Source: M3007 sp964646615
GTDB taxonomy: Bacteria > Bacteroidota > Bacteroidia > Chitinophagales > Saprospiraceae
Assembly: GCA_964646615.1 (NCBI GenBank)
Contig: CAZYEV010000072.1
Location: 1-64,000, forward strand
Direction: 5' to 3'
Length of the DNA: 64,000 nucleotides
Each line of letters begins with the position of its first letter. Position 1 is the stretch's first letter. The translations under genes were made by a program, and so were the position numbers. The notes below the pieces were generated by a model. It was given only the letters and a program-made list of their open reading frames with translations. It had not been told where the DNA came from and ran no database searches. Shown here piece by piece: positions 51,760 through 61,386 of this stretch.

Positions 51760-54411
51760 TCAGAATCGCGTTTGCGCATCGAAGACGTTGTTTCGGTAGG
51801 GCAACCTCAGGAAGTCGAGCGAGCCGGGTTTGGCGGCAATGAAGAATTCGTAGGTGCCGCGCACGGGTTGCCAGCGGAGGCTGAAGAGCCAGCAGTGCAG
51901 GTCTCGGGTGAAGCCGATGTCGGGGTAGATGAGGCTTTTGGTCTGGAAGTCGTAGCTGACGTTTCCGATGTCAATGCTCCATTTGGGGGTGAGCGGTATG
52001 CTGCCGAAGAAGCTGATGTTGTTGGTGCCGATGAGGAAGGTGTCGCGGTTGGAGCCGAAGACTTGGCGCCGCTCGAAGGAGATGCGGTGGCTGACCTGGA
52101 TGCGGTTGAACCAGTCGAAGAAGCCGTCGCCGGCGGTGGGCGTATTGGCGTTGGGTTGTTGTGGCCCCTGTGGTGCCTGGCCTTCCAAGAGTCGGCGCAG
52201 GTCGCCGATGCTGGTCTGGGTGTTCACCTCGAAGCCGAAGGCGGCTAAGCGGAGCAGTTTGCCCTCTTCTATGGCGAAGCGGTTGATGCGCACGCCTTGT
52301 TCATTGATGAGGTAGGGGTCGAAGGTAGCGCGCCAGGTGAGGTTGCTCAGACCTTTGAACAGGCGGAAGAGGCCGCCGGTGGTGATGGTACTCCAGCGCA
52401 GCGAGTCGCGGGTGATGCTGTAGCTGCCGGCAAAGACGAGGTTATCGAACAGCCGCACGCGCCGGATGGTGTCGCGTTTGGCCGAGTAGAACTTCATTTC
52501 CAAGATATTGCCCAGGCTGTAATTGACCGCCAGCTCGGGTTTGACGTTGCTGGGGCGGCCGAAAACGGCATCGTCGAAGATGCTGTAATTGCGGAAAGTT
52601 TCGCGCCCCGGGCGCGAGGAGGTTTGCACCTGTCGGAAGTAGTCGCGCTCCGAAAAGTCGGGCCGGAAGCCGGTCGAGATGCTGGGCTTGAGCGTGTGCC
52701 GGATGCCGCGGAACCAGCCTTTGGCAAATTGCTTGGTGAAGAACATGGCCGTGTTGATGCTGATGCCGACGTCGTACTGGCGGAAGGGCGAGAAGCCCCA
52801 GTTGCGGAAGGCAGTGTCGCGCCCCCAGACGGTTTTGTTGCTATCCACGACGACGAGTTCGGCGATGGTATCGTACACGAACCGGATATCGTTGAGGAAC
52901 TGGCGCTCTACGGTGTAGGGGTACCAGTTTTCCTCGTAGTTGAGGCGCGGGGCCACGTTGATGTATTTGAAGACCTTAAAGTTGATATCGCTGCTGAGCC
53001 GATGCTGGATGCCCATGCGCATGTTGCGGAGGGTTTCGTGGGTGAACAGCAGCGTATCGGCCACGCTGACGTTGTTCTGGAGGGTAGAGGTGTAGGTGAG
53101 CGAGATTTTTTCGTACCAGCGTTCGTTGCCCACCGGGTTTCGGCGTTTGAAAGGGAAGATGCGCTGCAGGTTGAACGTAGCCGAGGGGAAGCTGATGTTC
53201 ATCAGGCGCGTCTGGGTGTTTTGGGTGTGGCTAAAGGCGGCGTTGAACTGATAGGGCTTACCCGGGAAGCGCTGCGAGTAGTTGAGGTTGGAATTGAGGG
53301 TGTTTTGAAAGACGCTTCCAAAGTCGTTTCGGTTTCGGTTCTGGTCGCGGTTGGTTTCGATGTTGACGGAGCCGCCGAAGGTGCGCGTGGGGTGAGCTTT
53401 GGCATCTTGTTGGTGCGACCAGCGCAGGCCGAAGGATTTGAACGACGTTTTGCGGGCGCGGTCGTCTTCTACCAATCGGTTGTTGTAGCGCAGGCTCAGG
53501 TTGCCGTTGTAGCGGTAGCGGTAGTTGTAACGCAAGTCGTTCTGTATGCCCCAGGAGCCGCTGGTGAAGACATTGAACAGCAGCGTCATGTCCATGTGGT
53601 CGGACAGGGGCAGATAGTAGCCCCAGTTCATGATGCCCAAGCCCTCTGTGCGGGAGGGTTGGAAGTCGCGCGGGATGATGAGGCCCGATTTTCGGGTTTT
53701 GGTGATGGGGTAAAAGCCAAAGGGCAGCACTAAGGGCGTGGGCACGCCGCCGATTTCTAAGTTGGAAAAGCCGGTAACGACGAGTTTATCGGTAATGACT
53801 TTGAGTTTGTTGGTTCGGATGGCGAAGTGCGGTTCGGGGTGGTCGCAGGTGGAGATGCGGGCGCTGTAGTTGTAGATGAGGCTACGGGCGGGTTCGTCGG
53901 GTTTTCCGCGGACGGCTTCGCCGAAGAACTTGGCCTTTTCGCCGATGATGTTCAGGTCTTGTTGTTTGGTATGCGCTTCGTAGATGAGGCCGCGTTTGGT
54001 GCGGAAGTTGTAGCGCAGGCGCACGGCGTCAAATTCTTCTTCGCCGTCTTTGAACTTTGGGCGCCCCACGAGTTTGCCCGTTTCATCGGCCAGTTCGGTG
54101 GCGGTCAGTTCCATGCTGTTGAAGTCAATGACGATATAGCCGGCGCGCAGGTCGAGCGTTCCGTACTTGATGAACGCCTCGCCGTAGAGGTGCATCTGGC
54201 GGTTTTTGATGTCTAACCACTGCGAGTCGCGGGCGCCGTACTCCACTTCCTGGTCGAGGGCGTCGGGCGAGAGCAAGACGGGCGCCAGCGTATCGAAGCG
54301 CGCTGCAAGGGTGTCAGCAGAGGGCGTCGGCAGGGTATCGGGTACCTGCGCGCGGGCCACCCAGCCGAACGCACACAGGGCGATTTGAAAGAAAAGCCGA
54401 TATTTGCCCAT
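51760..54411 (-). CDS. lptD: LptD-type LPS assembly outer-membrane protein
   Basis: An 883-residue outer-membrane protein. Signal peptide (1-21, ending ARAQ). The N-terminal beta-jellyroll/OstA-like part (RQMHLYGEAFIKYGTLDLRA, YIVIDFNSMELTATELADE) precedes a long LptD barrel (VPTPLVLPFGFYPITKTRKS, LRYNYRYRYNGNLSLRYNN) rich in aromatic strands. Bacteroidota LptD-like proteins of this length translocate lipopolysaccharide. The gene is divergent from an amidase, an arrangement known in the phylum. The C-terminus NVFDAQTRF is aromatic. Confidence 0.88.
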   Translation of the reverse strand: MGKYRLFFQIALCAFGWVARAQVPDTLPTPSADTLAARFDTLAPVLLSPDALDQEVEYGARDSQWLDIKNRQMHLYGEAFIKYGTLDLRAGYIVIDFNSMELTATELADETGKLVGRPKFKDGEEEFDAVRLRYNFRTKRGLIYEAHTKQQDLNIIGEKAKFFGEAVRGKPDEPARSLIYNYSARISTCDHPEPHFAIRTNKLKVITDKLVVTGFSNLEIGGVPTPLVLPFGFYPITKTRKSGLIIPRDFQPSRTEGLGIMNWGYYLPLSDHMDMTLLFNVFTSGSWGIQNDLRYNYRYRYNGNLSLRYNNRLVEDDRARKTSFKSFGLRWSHQQDAKAHPTRTFGGSVNIETNRDQNRNRNDFGSVFQNTLNSNLNYSQRFPGKPYQFNAAFSHTQNTQTRLMNISFPSATFNLQRIFPFKRRNPVGNERWYEKISLTYTSTLQNNVSVADTLLFTHETLRNMRMGIQHRLSSDINFKVFKYINVAPRLNYEENWYPYTVERQFLNDIRFVYDTIAELVVVDSNKTVWGRDTAFRNWGFSPFRQYDVGISINTAMFFTKQFAKGWFRGIRHTLKPSISTGFRPDFSERDYFRQVQTSSRPGRETFRNYSIFDDAVFGRPSNVKPELAVNYSLGNILEMKFYSAKRDTIRRVRLFDNLVFAGSYSITRDSLRWSTITTGGLFRLFKGLSNLTWRATFDPYLINEQGVRINRFAIEEGKLLRLAAFGFEVNTQTSIGDLRRLLEGQAPQGPQQPNANTPTAGDGFFDWFNRIQVSHRISFERRQVFGSNRDTFLIGTNNISFFGSIPLTPKWSIDIGNVSYDFQTKSLIYPDIGFTRDLHCWLFSLRWQPVRGTYEFFIAAKPGSLDFLRLPYRNNVFDAQTRF

Positions 54412-54449
54412 CGTTTTTTGAGAACGCTCCAGAAACAGACTTAAAAAAG

Positions 54450-55850
54450 ATGCTGACGCATTTACCTGACGTGCGACGAACGCTACTGGGATTGGTGGCG
54501 TGGCTTTTTTTAGGAAATTTTAACGGCGCCATGGCTTGCGGCTCCGAAGGCCTACACGAGCACTGCCATCTGGGCGGCAAAGGTAGGCAAACCCTGTGCG
54601 CGCAAAAGAGCTGGGAGGTCTTCCAATACCTTCAACCCTATTTTGCCGATGAAACGCCCGCGGGCTACCGCCTGCGCAAGGTCGTCCTCGATGCCGGGCA
54701 CGGCGGCAAAGACTCCGGCTGCAAAGGCGCCACCTCTTTAGAAAAACACAACGCCCTGGCCATCGTGCTCAAGTTAGGCGCCCTCATCGAGGCCGAATAT
54801 CCGGACGTTCAGGTCATTTACACCCGAAAAACCGATGTCTTCGTCGAACTGCAGGAGCGCGCCGCCATTGCCAACCGCAACAACGCCGACCTGTTCATCA
54901 GCATCCACTGCAACTCCGTCAGCGTCTCTCACATCAAGGGCGTCGAAACCTACGTGATGGGCCTGCACACCGCTGAGAGCAACTTAGAAGTAGCCAAACG
55001 CGAAAATGCCGTCATCGTGCTGGAAGACAACTACCAGCGCAACTACGGCGGCTACAATCCCAGCAGCCCAGAAGCCCACATCTTCAGCAGTGTGTGGCAA
55101 AGCGCCTATCTGGAGCAGAGCATCCTGTTTGCCGACTACGTGCAGAAGTACACCCGCTCGATGGCTAAGCGCGAAGACCGCAGTGTCCGACAAGCAGGCT
55201 TCATCGTGCTCCACCGCACGGCCATGCCCGCCGTCCTCATCGAGGTGGGCTATCTGACCAACCGCGACGAAGAGCGCTTTCTGGCCTCCGAAGAAGGGCA
55301 AATCCAGATGGCCGACGCCATTTTTGAGGCCTTTCGCGCCTACAAAGCCCGCATGGAAGGCGTGCCGCTGGCTGCCCGAAAAAACACCACAGCGCCCACC
55401 CAGCTGCTGGCCAGCGTAACGGCTCCGTACTCTCCTGCCGCCACAACGACCTCCGTGCCAGCACCACCGGCCCCATCCACAGCAAGCGCTCCGACAACAA
55501 CAGCAGCACCGGCAACCCAAGCCAGCGCTGCCGTAACGCCAATGCCGGCCCCTGCACCTGTTGAAACCCCGCCCGCCCGCGTGGGCGACCGCTATGCCGA
55601 CGAGTTCATTGACCTGCCGCCCTCGGCCAAAGACCCCAAAGGGCAGTATCGCATCCACCTGCTGTCGTGGAATGCCAAACTCGACCGAAACGTCGGACAA
55701 CTCGCGCTGCTCTCCGATGTCGAAGAAGAATACACCAACGGACAATATCACTACTACCTCGGGCGATTTACTCAGCGCACCGAAGCCGAAAAACTCTTAC
55801 CCGACCTCTACAACCTCGGCTTCCGCACCGCCCGCGTTATTGCCAAATAG
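54450..55850 (+). CDS. N-acetylmuramoyl-L-alanine amidase with C-terminal SPOR-like domain
   Basis: A 466-residue cell-wall amidase cleaving muramic acid from the stem peptide. Amidase_3 zinc motifs: VVLDAGHGGKDSG near residue 79 (His), FISIHCNS near 149 (His) and the catalytic Glu in PAVLIEVGYLTNRDEERF near 264. A Pro/Ala/Thr-rich low-complexity linker (about 310-385) leads to a C-terminal SPOR-like domain (YRIHLLSWNAKLDRNVGQ). The start at 54450 gives a short N-terminal extension with a hydrophobic segment (TLLGLVAWLFLGNFNG). It is divergent from lptD with 38 bp between start codons. Confidence 0.93.
   Translation: MLTHLPDVRRTLLGLVAWLFLGNFNGAMACGSEGLHEHCHLGGKGRQTLCAQKSWEVFQYLQPYFADETPAGYRLRKVVLDAGHGGKDSGCKGATSLEKHNALAIVLKLGALIEAEYPDVQVIYTRKTDVFVELQERAAIANRNNADLFISIHCNSVSVSHIKGVETYVMGLHTAESNLEVAKRENAVIVLEDNYQRNYGGYNPSSPEAHIFSSVWQSAYLEQSILFADYVQKYTRSMAKREDRSVRQAGFIVLHRTAMPAVLIEVGYLTNRDEERFLASEEGQIQMADAIFEAFRAYKARMEGVPLAARKNTTAPTQLLASVTAPYSPAATTTSVPAPPAPSTASAPTTTAAPATQASAAVTPMPAPAPVETPPARVGDRYADEFIDLPPSAKDPKGQYRIHLLSWNAKLDRNVGQLALLSDVEEEYTNGQYHYYLGRFTQRTEAEKLLPDLYNLGFRTARVIAK
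54578..54585 (-). promoter_or_regulatory. putative lptD promoter box inside the amidase gene
   Basis: TACCTTTG on the minus strand, 167 bp before the lptD ATG and inside the first part of the amidase coding region. Confidence 0.35.
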
Positions 55851-55970
55851 TCCGCTGTTCTACGCTCCACTTCACCCTTCCTTTGCTGTCCACTTTTCAC
55901 GCTTCACAGCCTGCTTTCCACTTCCCATTTGCCCCGCCACTCACACCGACACACCCTCATCGTCCTGACA

Positions 55971-57071
55971 ATGTTGAAAATCAGTAACGAAACTCGCATC
56001 GGTCTGCTCGCCCTCGCAGCCATTGCCATCGGTATCTGGGGCTTCGAGTACCTCAAAGGCATCAACCTGCTGACCCGCTCCCAAACCTTTTACATTCCTT
56101 ATAAGGATGTCGAGCAGTTGCGCCCATCGGCGCCGGTGTTCCTCAGCGGCTACCAGGTCGGTACAGTCAAAGACATCAGCGTGGACAGCCGCGACGGGCG
56201 CACCATCATCGTCGCCATTGACGTAGAGCGAAGGATCAAAGTGCACAAAAACACCCACGCCACCATCATCAGCGCCAGCCTCATGGGCGGCAAGGCCATC
56301 AGCCTGGAAATACCCGGCCCCTGCGCTGGCGACGACTGTGCCAGCAGCGGCGACACCCTCCTGGGGCGCACCAAAGGCTTCCTGGAAACCCTCATCGGCA
56401 ACCCCAAAGACCTCGACGCTTATACCGACCGCCTGCGCCTGGGCCTGAAAGTCCTCTACGACTCCTTAGCCAACCCCGAAAACCCGCAGGGCATCGGACG
56501 CACCTTAATAGCCTTAGAAGGAACGCTACAAAACATGGAGCGCCTCACAGCCAACATCAACGGACTGCTGGCCGACAACCGCCAAAACCTATCCGCCACC
56601 CTGACCCACCTCCAGAGCCTGAGCCAAACGCTCAGCAACAACTCCAAAACCATTGACGGCATCCTCCAAAACTTCCACACCTTCACCGACAGCCTCAACC
56701 GCGCCGACCTCAGCAATCGCCTGGCACACGCCAGCGACTCCTTAGCCCTGGCCCTCAGCGCCCTGCGCACCACCCTCGACACCGCCAAAGGCACCTTCGG
56801 ACGCTTCAACACCCTCTTAGACGACCCCAACAACAGCCTCAACCGACTGCTGCGCGACTCTATCTCTTTAGATGAAATCACCTTCACCCTCCGGCAGGTG
56901 CGCTACTTAGCCCAAGACCTGCGCCTCAACCCCGAACGCTACGGCAAAGTCAAGGTCAAGGTCTTCGGAAAAGACAAACGCCCTCCCTACGAAGTGCCCT
57001 ACGACGACCCGGTCTATCGCGGCAGTGTGGACAGTCTCGAGCGCCAGCTCACGCGACGCGGACGGCAGTAG
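55971..57071 (+). CDS. MCE family (MlaD-like) lipid-transport protein
   Basis: A 366-residue inner-membrane anchored MCE protein. N-terminal helix (TRIGLLALAAIAIGIWGFEY), then the MCE domain about 37-125 (VFLSGYQVGTVKDISVDS and the ATIISASLMGGKAISLEI signature), followed by a helical Asn/Leu-rich region (TLTHLQSLSQTLSNNSKTID) that would form a needle. It probably moves phospholipid between membranes. The start at 55971 begins the helix. It lies 120 bp after the amidase on the same strand. Confidence 0.9.
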   Translation: MLKISNETRIGLLALAAIAIGIWGFEYLKGINLLTRSQTFYIPYKDVEQLRPSAPVFLSGYQVGTVKDISVDSRDGRTIIVAIDVERRIKVHKNTHATIISASLMGGKAISLEIPGPCAGDDCASSGDTLLGRTKGFLETLIGNPKDLDAYTDRLRLGLKVLYDSLANPENPQGIGRTLIALEGTLQNMERLTANINGLLADNRQNLSATLTHLQSLSQTLSNNSKTIDGILQNFHTFTDSLNRADLSNRLAHASDSLALALSALRTTLDTAKGTFGRFNTLLDDPNNSLNRLLRDSISLDEITFTLRQVRYLAQDLRLNPERYGKVKVKVFGKDKRPPYEVPYDDPVYRGSVDSLERQLTRRGRQ

Positions 57072-57112
57072 CAACGGCTGCCTTCTCGTGGTAAGCGGCT
57101 GAAAACGAGGCG

Positions 57113-57919
57113 TTATGCCCCCGCTAAAAGACGCCCCAAGCGCTCTGCCAGCGCCTCGCTGACGATACGGTGCCCTCCTGGCAGCTGAAACACGCGCACG
57201 TTGGGTAGCCCGTGAGCCAGATGGCGCAGGGTTTTGCGGTGCACGATGTCGTCTTGTGTGCCGACGAAGATATCCACCGGCAGGCCCGATTGCGCCCAGA
57301 TGACCCGAATGTCGCGTCGGCGCAGGTGAAAGGCATCGAGCGCTAACCAGCAGCCAAAGACGCGCCGCCGCCGTTCTGGGCGTGCCAGATTGAACCGCAG
57401 AAATTGCGCTACCAGTGGTGGACCCCCCCCCAACCGATAGCCCCAGGCAACGAAGTGCAACACCCCCGCCGGGCGCTCCACCACCCCGGCCAGCCAGCGC
57501 CGCAACCACAGTGGAGTGCGCTCAGCCAGGGCCATGCCCTGCGTGCGAATGCCGTCGGGTGCCAGCAGAAACAGCCGCTCCAGCCGCGGCAACAGGTCGG
57601 GCAACAGCGCCAGCGCTAACCGCGCGCCAAAGCTGAAACCCATCAGCGACAGCCGTTCACTCCCCACGCGCTCCCGTATCTGCCCGATAACGGCCAGTAC
57701 ATCGGCCTTATCGAAGGTCTCGTGTGGCCACTCCGTCTGGCCGTGAAAGGGCAGGTCGAAAGCCACCACTGTGTAGTGTTTGCCCAGCGCCTTCTCCAGC
57801 ACAGCAAACAGCCTGGCCCGGTCGCCAAAACCATGCAAAGCGACCAGCAGACGCCCGCCCACGCCGAACTGCAGGCAGTGCATGCGCCCACCGCGGTGCT
57901 CGATAAAATAGGTGTTCAT
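57113..57919 (-). CDS. alpha/beta hydrolase
   Basis: A 268-residue serine hydrolase. HG motif LVALHGFGDRARLF, the nucleophile elbow GFSFGARLAL near residue 95, catalytic Asp in VGTQDDIVHRK near 215 and His in LPGGHRIVSE near 247. No signal peptide. The promoter box TATTTTTG lies at 57950-57957. Substrate is unknown; it is convergent with the MCE gene. Confidence 0.88.
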   Translation of the reverse strand: MNTYFIEHRGGRMHCLQFGVGGRLLVALHGFGDRARLFAVLEKALGKHYTVVAFDLPFHGQTEWPHETFDKADVLAVIGQIRERVGSERLSLMGFSFGARLALALLPDLLPRLERLFLLAPDGIRTQGMALAERTPLWLRRWLAGVVERPAGVLHFVAWGYRLGGGPPLVAQFLRFNLARPERRRRVFGCWLALDAFHLRRRDIRVIWAQSGLPVDIFVGTQDDIVHRKTLRHLAHGLPNVRVFQLPGGHRIVSEALAERLGRLLAGA

Positions 57920-57949
57920 GGTGCTGTGTCATGAGAGCAATGCCCGCCC

Positions 57950-57957
57950 CAAAAATA
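57950..57957 (-). promoter_or_regulatory. putative promoter -7 box for the hydrolase
   Basis: TATTTTTG on the minus strand, 30 bp before the ATG at 57919. Confidence 0.5.
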
Positions 57958-58049
57958 GGCAATCCGGCCATCCGGTCGCCCTTGCCTTAAAAAACGCCAA
58001 ACCGCCATTTCTGGCGCAATAGCGCACAAAAAGTGCTTCTGAATGCCTA

Positions 58050-58057
58050 TACTTTTG
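58050..58057 (+). promoter_or_regulatory. putative promoter -7 box for the T9SS cargo gene
   Basis: TACTTTTG 82 bp before the ATG at 58140. Confidence 0.45.
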
Positions 58058-58139
58058 TCCTGCGATGTCCGTGCACCGCAGGCGCTTGCCTTTGTGCAAC
58101 CGACAGCGCGCATCATATCACCACTCAACCACCTGTGCC

Positions 58140-59873
58140 ATGCTCAAAATCTATTTCATCTGCTGCGCCTTGCTCCTGGCAGGTCTTTGCGCCCGCGCGC
58201 AAGGTGCCGACGAGCGGCAATTCCAGTTCAATTTCCGAAACCACCTGGCCGAATGGGCGCCGCTGAACGACTCCGTCTATTACGGCTGCTTCTACGGCGG
58301 CTTCGACACGCTGACGCTGCTGCATTGGGATGCGCTCCACAACCAGATATTATGGCAAAAGCACTTACCCATGGCGGACTCCATTCACAGCGTCCGCTTG
58401 CTGGTGCAGCCCGATGGCAGTGCCGTGCTGGCCGTTCGGGTCAATCCCTGCGATGTGGCGTTCACCTTCTGGCTACTCCGCGTAGATGCACAGGGGCAGG
58501 AGATGTGGAAGGAACTGTACACAGATTGCCGTTTTTCGGGCAACGGCTGGCTGTTTCCCGTGCACCATCAGCCCGAGCAGTTCTACTTTTTCACCCAGCA
58601 ATGCCGTCGGCGCATGCGCACGGACGGCTCCGTGCTGGAAGTGTACGATTTCGACCGGGAGTATCGGCGCGTTTTGCCGGACGGCAAGGGCGAGCACTTT
58701 CTGATACCCGGTTTCAGCAACTTAGTGTGGCACACCCGCCCCGATGGGAGCCTGGCGACCTACGCACTACCCGGCGGCGGCGAGCCTTTGGACGTACTTC
58801 CCATGCCCGATGGCGGGTGGCTGTGGTTGTCGCAGCACGTGCTGGTGCGCGTGGACACCGCGTTCAACCCCGTGCAACAGAACTTTGTGGGCGGGACGCT
58901 GCGCATGGAGCGCTTTCAGCAAACGCACAACCGCCTGTGGGTCATCGGGCGCCACAGCAGCAACGAGGAGAGCTTTCTCGGCGTCTTAGACACCCAGCAA
59001 TTGACGCTAAGCCAGGTCTCTTTCCTCAACAAAGCATACGAACTCCGGCGCGTGCTGACTGACCCGGCGACGCCGGCCAAGACGGTCTGGCTCAGCGGCC
59101 ACGCTTACGCCGACCTCAACCAACGCCTGTTTGCAGCGCGCACACCCATTGGCGCCCCCGAAGTAAAGCCCACGCGCTCGCTGGCGCTCACGGATGTGCG
59201 CATCGAGGGCAAGCCGCTGCGTTACCCGCCCATTCCCATCCAGCTGTGCAACCCCTGGTGGCCACGCGCCTATCCCGTCCACTTCGGCAAGGTGTTCGTT
59301 ACGCTCCAGAATGTGGGCCAGGCGCCCATTGAGCATTTCACCATCAACGGCGGCTCGGCGGCGTGCAACCTCCACATTTGCCTGCGGCCCTACATCAACC
59401 TCATCTACCCCGTCCAGCAAACGATACTGCCGGGCGAGTCCGTCGAAATCCACCTGGCCGACACGCTCATCCTGCAAACGCTGGGCGAGTCGCTGGACTT
59501 TTCGCTGTGCTTCTGGGCGGCGATGCCCGACGAACGGCTCGACGCCAACCCGGCTGACGACCGCCTCTGCCGCCCGTTGAGCGTCGCCGTCTCCACTGCA
59601 GAACCCAACGGAACATCGCATGGGCTGCAGCTACGAATGGCGCCGAACCCCGTGCCCGATGCGACGGTATTTCGCCTGTTCAACGCACCCGAAGGCGCCG
59701 ACCTGCGCGGTCGCTTCTCCATCCTGGACGCTACAGGCCGTGCCGTCTTCACCCAGCCCTGGGCAGGCGAGCAACTGCACTGGCAACGGGGCGCCCTGCC
59801 ACCAGGACTATACTCCTACCAACTGGCCCTGGAAACCGGAGAAACGCTGACTGGGCGGTTGGCCTTAGAGTAA
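58140..59873 (+). CDS. secreted protein with T9SS sorting domain, function unknown
   Basis: A 577-residue exported protein. Signal peptide 1-20 (IYFICCALLLAGLCARAQG). The body to about residue 480 is a beta-rich domain with repeated aromatic strands (GGFDTLTLLHWDALHNQILW, GWLFPVHHQPEQFYFFTQQC), like a propeller-type or FG-GAP-like structure; I do not recognise the family. It ends with a T9SS-like sorting domain (MAPNPVPDATVFRLFNAP ... PPGLYSYQLALETGETL). The start at 58140 begins the signal peptide. It lies 207 bp upstream of the dihydroorotase-like gene. Confidence 0.75.
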   Translation: MLKIYFICCALLLAGLCARAQGADERQFQFNFRNHLAEWAPLNDSVYYGCFYGGFDTLTLLHWDALHNQILWQKHLPMADSIHSVRLLVQPDGSAVLAVRVNPCDVAFTFWLLRVDAQGQEMWKELYTDCRFSGNGWLFPVHHQPEQFYFFTQQCRRRMRTDGSVLEVYDFDREYRRVLPDGKGEHFLIPGFSNLVWHTRPDGSLATYALPGGGEPLDVLPMPDGGWLWLSQHVLVRVDTAFNPVQQNFVGGTLRMERFQQTHNRLWVIGRHSSNEESFLGVLDTQQLTLSQVSFLNKAYELRRVLTDPATPAKTVWLSGHAYADLNQRLFAARTPIGAPEVKPTRSLALTDVRIEGKPLRYPPIPIQLCNPWWPRAYPVHFGKVFVTLQNVGQAPIEHFTINGGSAACNLHICLRPYINLIYPVQQTILPGESVEIHLADTLILQTLGESLDFSLCFWAAMPDERLDANPADDRLCRPLSVAVSTAEPNGTSHGLQLRMAPNPVPDATVFRLFNAPEGADLRGRFSILDATGRAVFTQPWAGEQLHWQRGALPPGLYSYQLALETGETLTGRLALE

Positions 59874-60080
59874 TGCCTGCTTCTGGCCAGAATTCCCATA
59901 CAGCACTCCATTGCCAGGACAATGCGACTGCTATCAAAGGACCCCGAAGATTAGCCCACACCGCCCTGCTCTTTTTTCCCGCCCTGGGCGATGGGCGTCC
60001 AGGTTTTTTTATGGATGTTTGCGGCCACCGACGTTTTTGCCGGGCATCCGGTGCGTCGGGTACAGACCATTTTCGACCAC

Positions 60081-61346
60081 ATGCGCCTGCTGCTTCGCCG
60101 CGTCCGGGTATTTGCCGACGGACGCCTCTCCGAACCTCAAGATGTATTGCTGCGCGAAGGCGCCATTGCCGCCATAGGCCCGCACTTGCCGCTGGAGGCC
60201 GGTGTGGAGGAGAAGACCTTTCCAGATGAAATATGGCTGATGCCGGGCTGGCTCGACGTCGGCACTCAGGTAGGAGAGCCGGGTTACGAACACCGCGAAG
60301 ACCTGCATTCGGCTGCCCAGGCCGCCGCAGCGGGCGGATTTACGGCTTTGGCACCGTTTCCGAATACACTGCCGGCCGTGGACAACAAGGGGGCGATAAC
60401 GTTCATCCGACACAAAACCGCCAATACTCCCGTGCATTTCTACCCCATTGGCGCCTTGTCGGCAGGTGCCGCAGGCAAAGACTTAGCCGAGCTATACGAT
60501 ATGCACAGCGCCGGTGCTGTAGCCTTCTCCGACGGCAGTCAGCCGGTACAGGATGCCGGGCTGCTGATGCGCGCGCTGCAATACGCTCAGGCCTTCGGCG
60601 GCCTGGTGCTCGACTGGCCTTTTCACAAAGGGCTGGCCGCCGGCGGCCAAATGCACGAGGGCCTGGTGAGCACCCGTTTGGGCATGCGCGGCATTGCGCC
60701 GCTGGCGGAGGAGGTAGCCGTTCAGCGCAGCCTGAGCATCCTGGAGTACACGGGCGGGCGGCTGCACCTGCACCTGCTCTCCTCAGCCAAAAGTGTGGCA
60801 CTCGTGCGCGCAGCCAAAGCAGCCGGGTTATCGGTAACGGCCTCCGCAGCGGTGCTCAACCTCTGCTTTACCGACGAAAAGTTGGCCGACTTCGACAGCC
60901 TGTGGAAAGTGCTCCCCCCTCTGCGCGACGAAAGCCACCGCCAGGCGCTGCTCGAAGGCGTGGCCGACGGCACCATTGACTTCCTGTGCACCAACCACAC
61001 GCCCTGGCACGTGGAGGCCAAACAGCTGGAATTCCCCTACGCCGAAGCCGGCGCCATCGGGCTGGAAACGGCCTTCGCCCTCTGCCGCACCTGTCTGGCA
61101 AAAGTGCTGCCGCCCGAACAATTAGCCGAAAAATGGGCGCTGGCCCCTCGGCGCGTGCTCGGCCTGCCTGTACCCGAAATTAAAGTAGGCGCCCCGGCCG
61201 AACTGGCCTTATTCGCCCCCAACCGGGAGTGGACGCTGACCGAGGAAAACCTGCGCTCGCGCTCCGCCAATACGCCATTGCTGGACCAACCCTTGCGCGG
61301 CCAACCGTTAGGCATCATCAGCCGCGGCCAGGTCCTCTGGCGCTGA
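60081..61346 (+). CDS. dihydroorotase-like protein, probably non-catalytic (PyrC' type)
   Basis: A 421-residue amidohydrolase-fold protein close to dihydroorotase (pyrimidine biosynthesis). The active family has a D-x-H-x-H metal motif near residue 58; here the segment reads DVGTQVGEPGYEH, with both metal His missing. The conserved catalytic Asp of D-H-A-P-H is replaced in CTNHTPWH near residue 304. GFTALAPFPNTLPAVDNKG is conserved. A paralogue with these losses (PyrC'-type) is known to partner aspartate carbamoyltransferase in some bacteria; activity here is unlikely. The start at 60081 (MRLLLRRVRVF) is the family N-terminus; the frame is open upstream but unlike the family. Confidence 0.85.
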   Translation: MRLLLRRVRVFADGRLSEPQDVLLREGAIAAIGPHLPLEAGVEEKTFPDEIWLMPGWLDVGTQVGEPGYEHREDLHSAAQAAAAGGFTALAPFPNTLPAVDNKGAITFIRHKTANTPVHFYPIGALSAGAAGKDLAELYDMHSAGAVAFSDGSQPVQDAGLLMRALQYAQAFGGLVLDWPFHKGLAAGGQMHEGLVSTRLGMRGIAPLAEEVAVQRSLSILEYTGGRLHLHLLSSAKSVALVRAAKAAGLSVTASAAVLNLCFTDEKLADFDSLWKVLPPLRDESHRQALLEGVADGTIDFLCTNHTPWHVEAKQLEFPYAEAGAIGLETAFALCRTCLAKVLPPEQLAEKWALAPRRVLGLPVPEIKVGAPAELALFAPNREWTLTEENLRSRSANTPLLDQPLRGQPLGIISRGQVLWR

Positions 61347-61386
61347 GCAAAGCCCCCCACAACGCCACCAACATCACCAGGATAAA

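Noticed and set aside
52297..53733. 478-codon plus-strand open frame inside lptD
   Set aside because: The sequence is an Asp/Val/Glu/Ala-biased shadow of the lptD barrel; no domain is visible.
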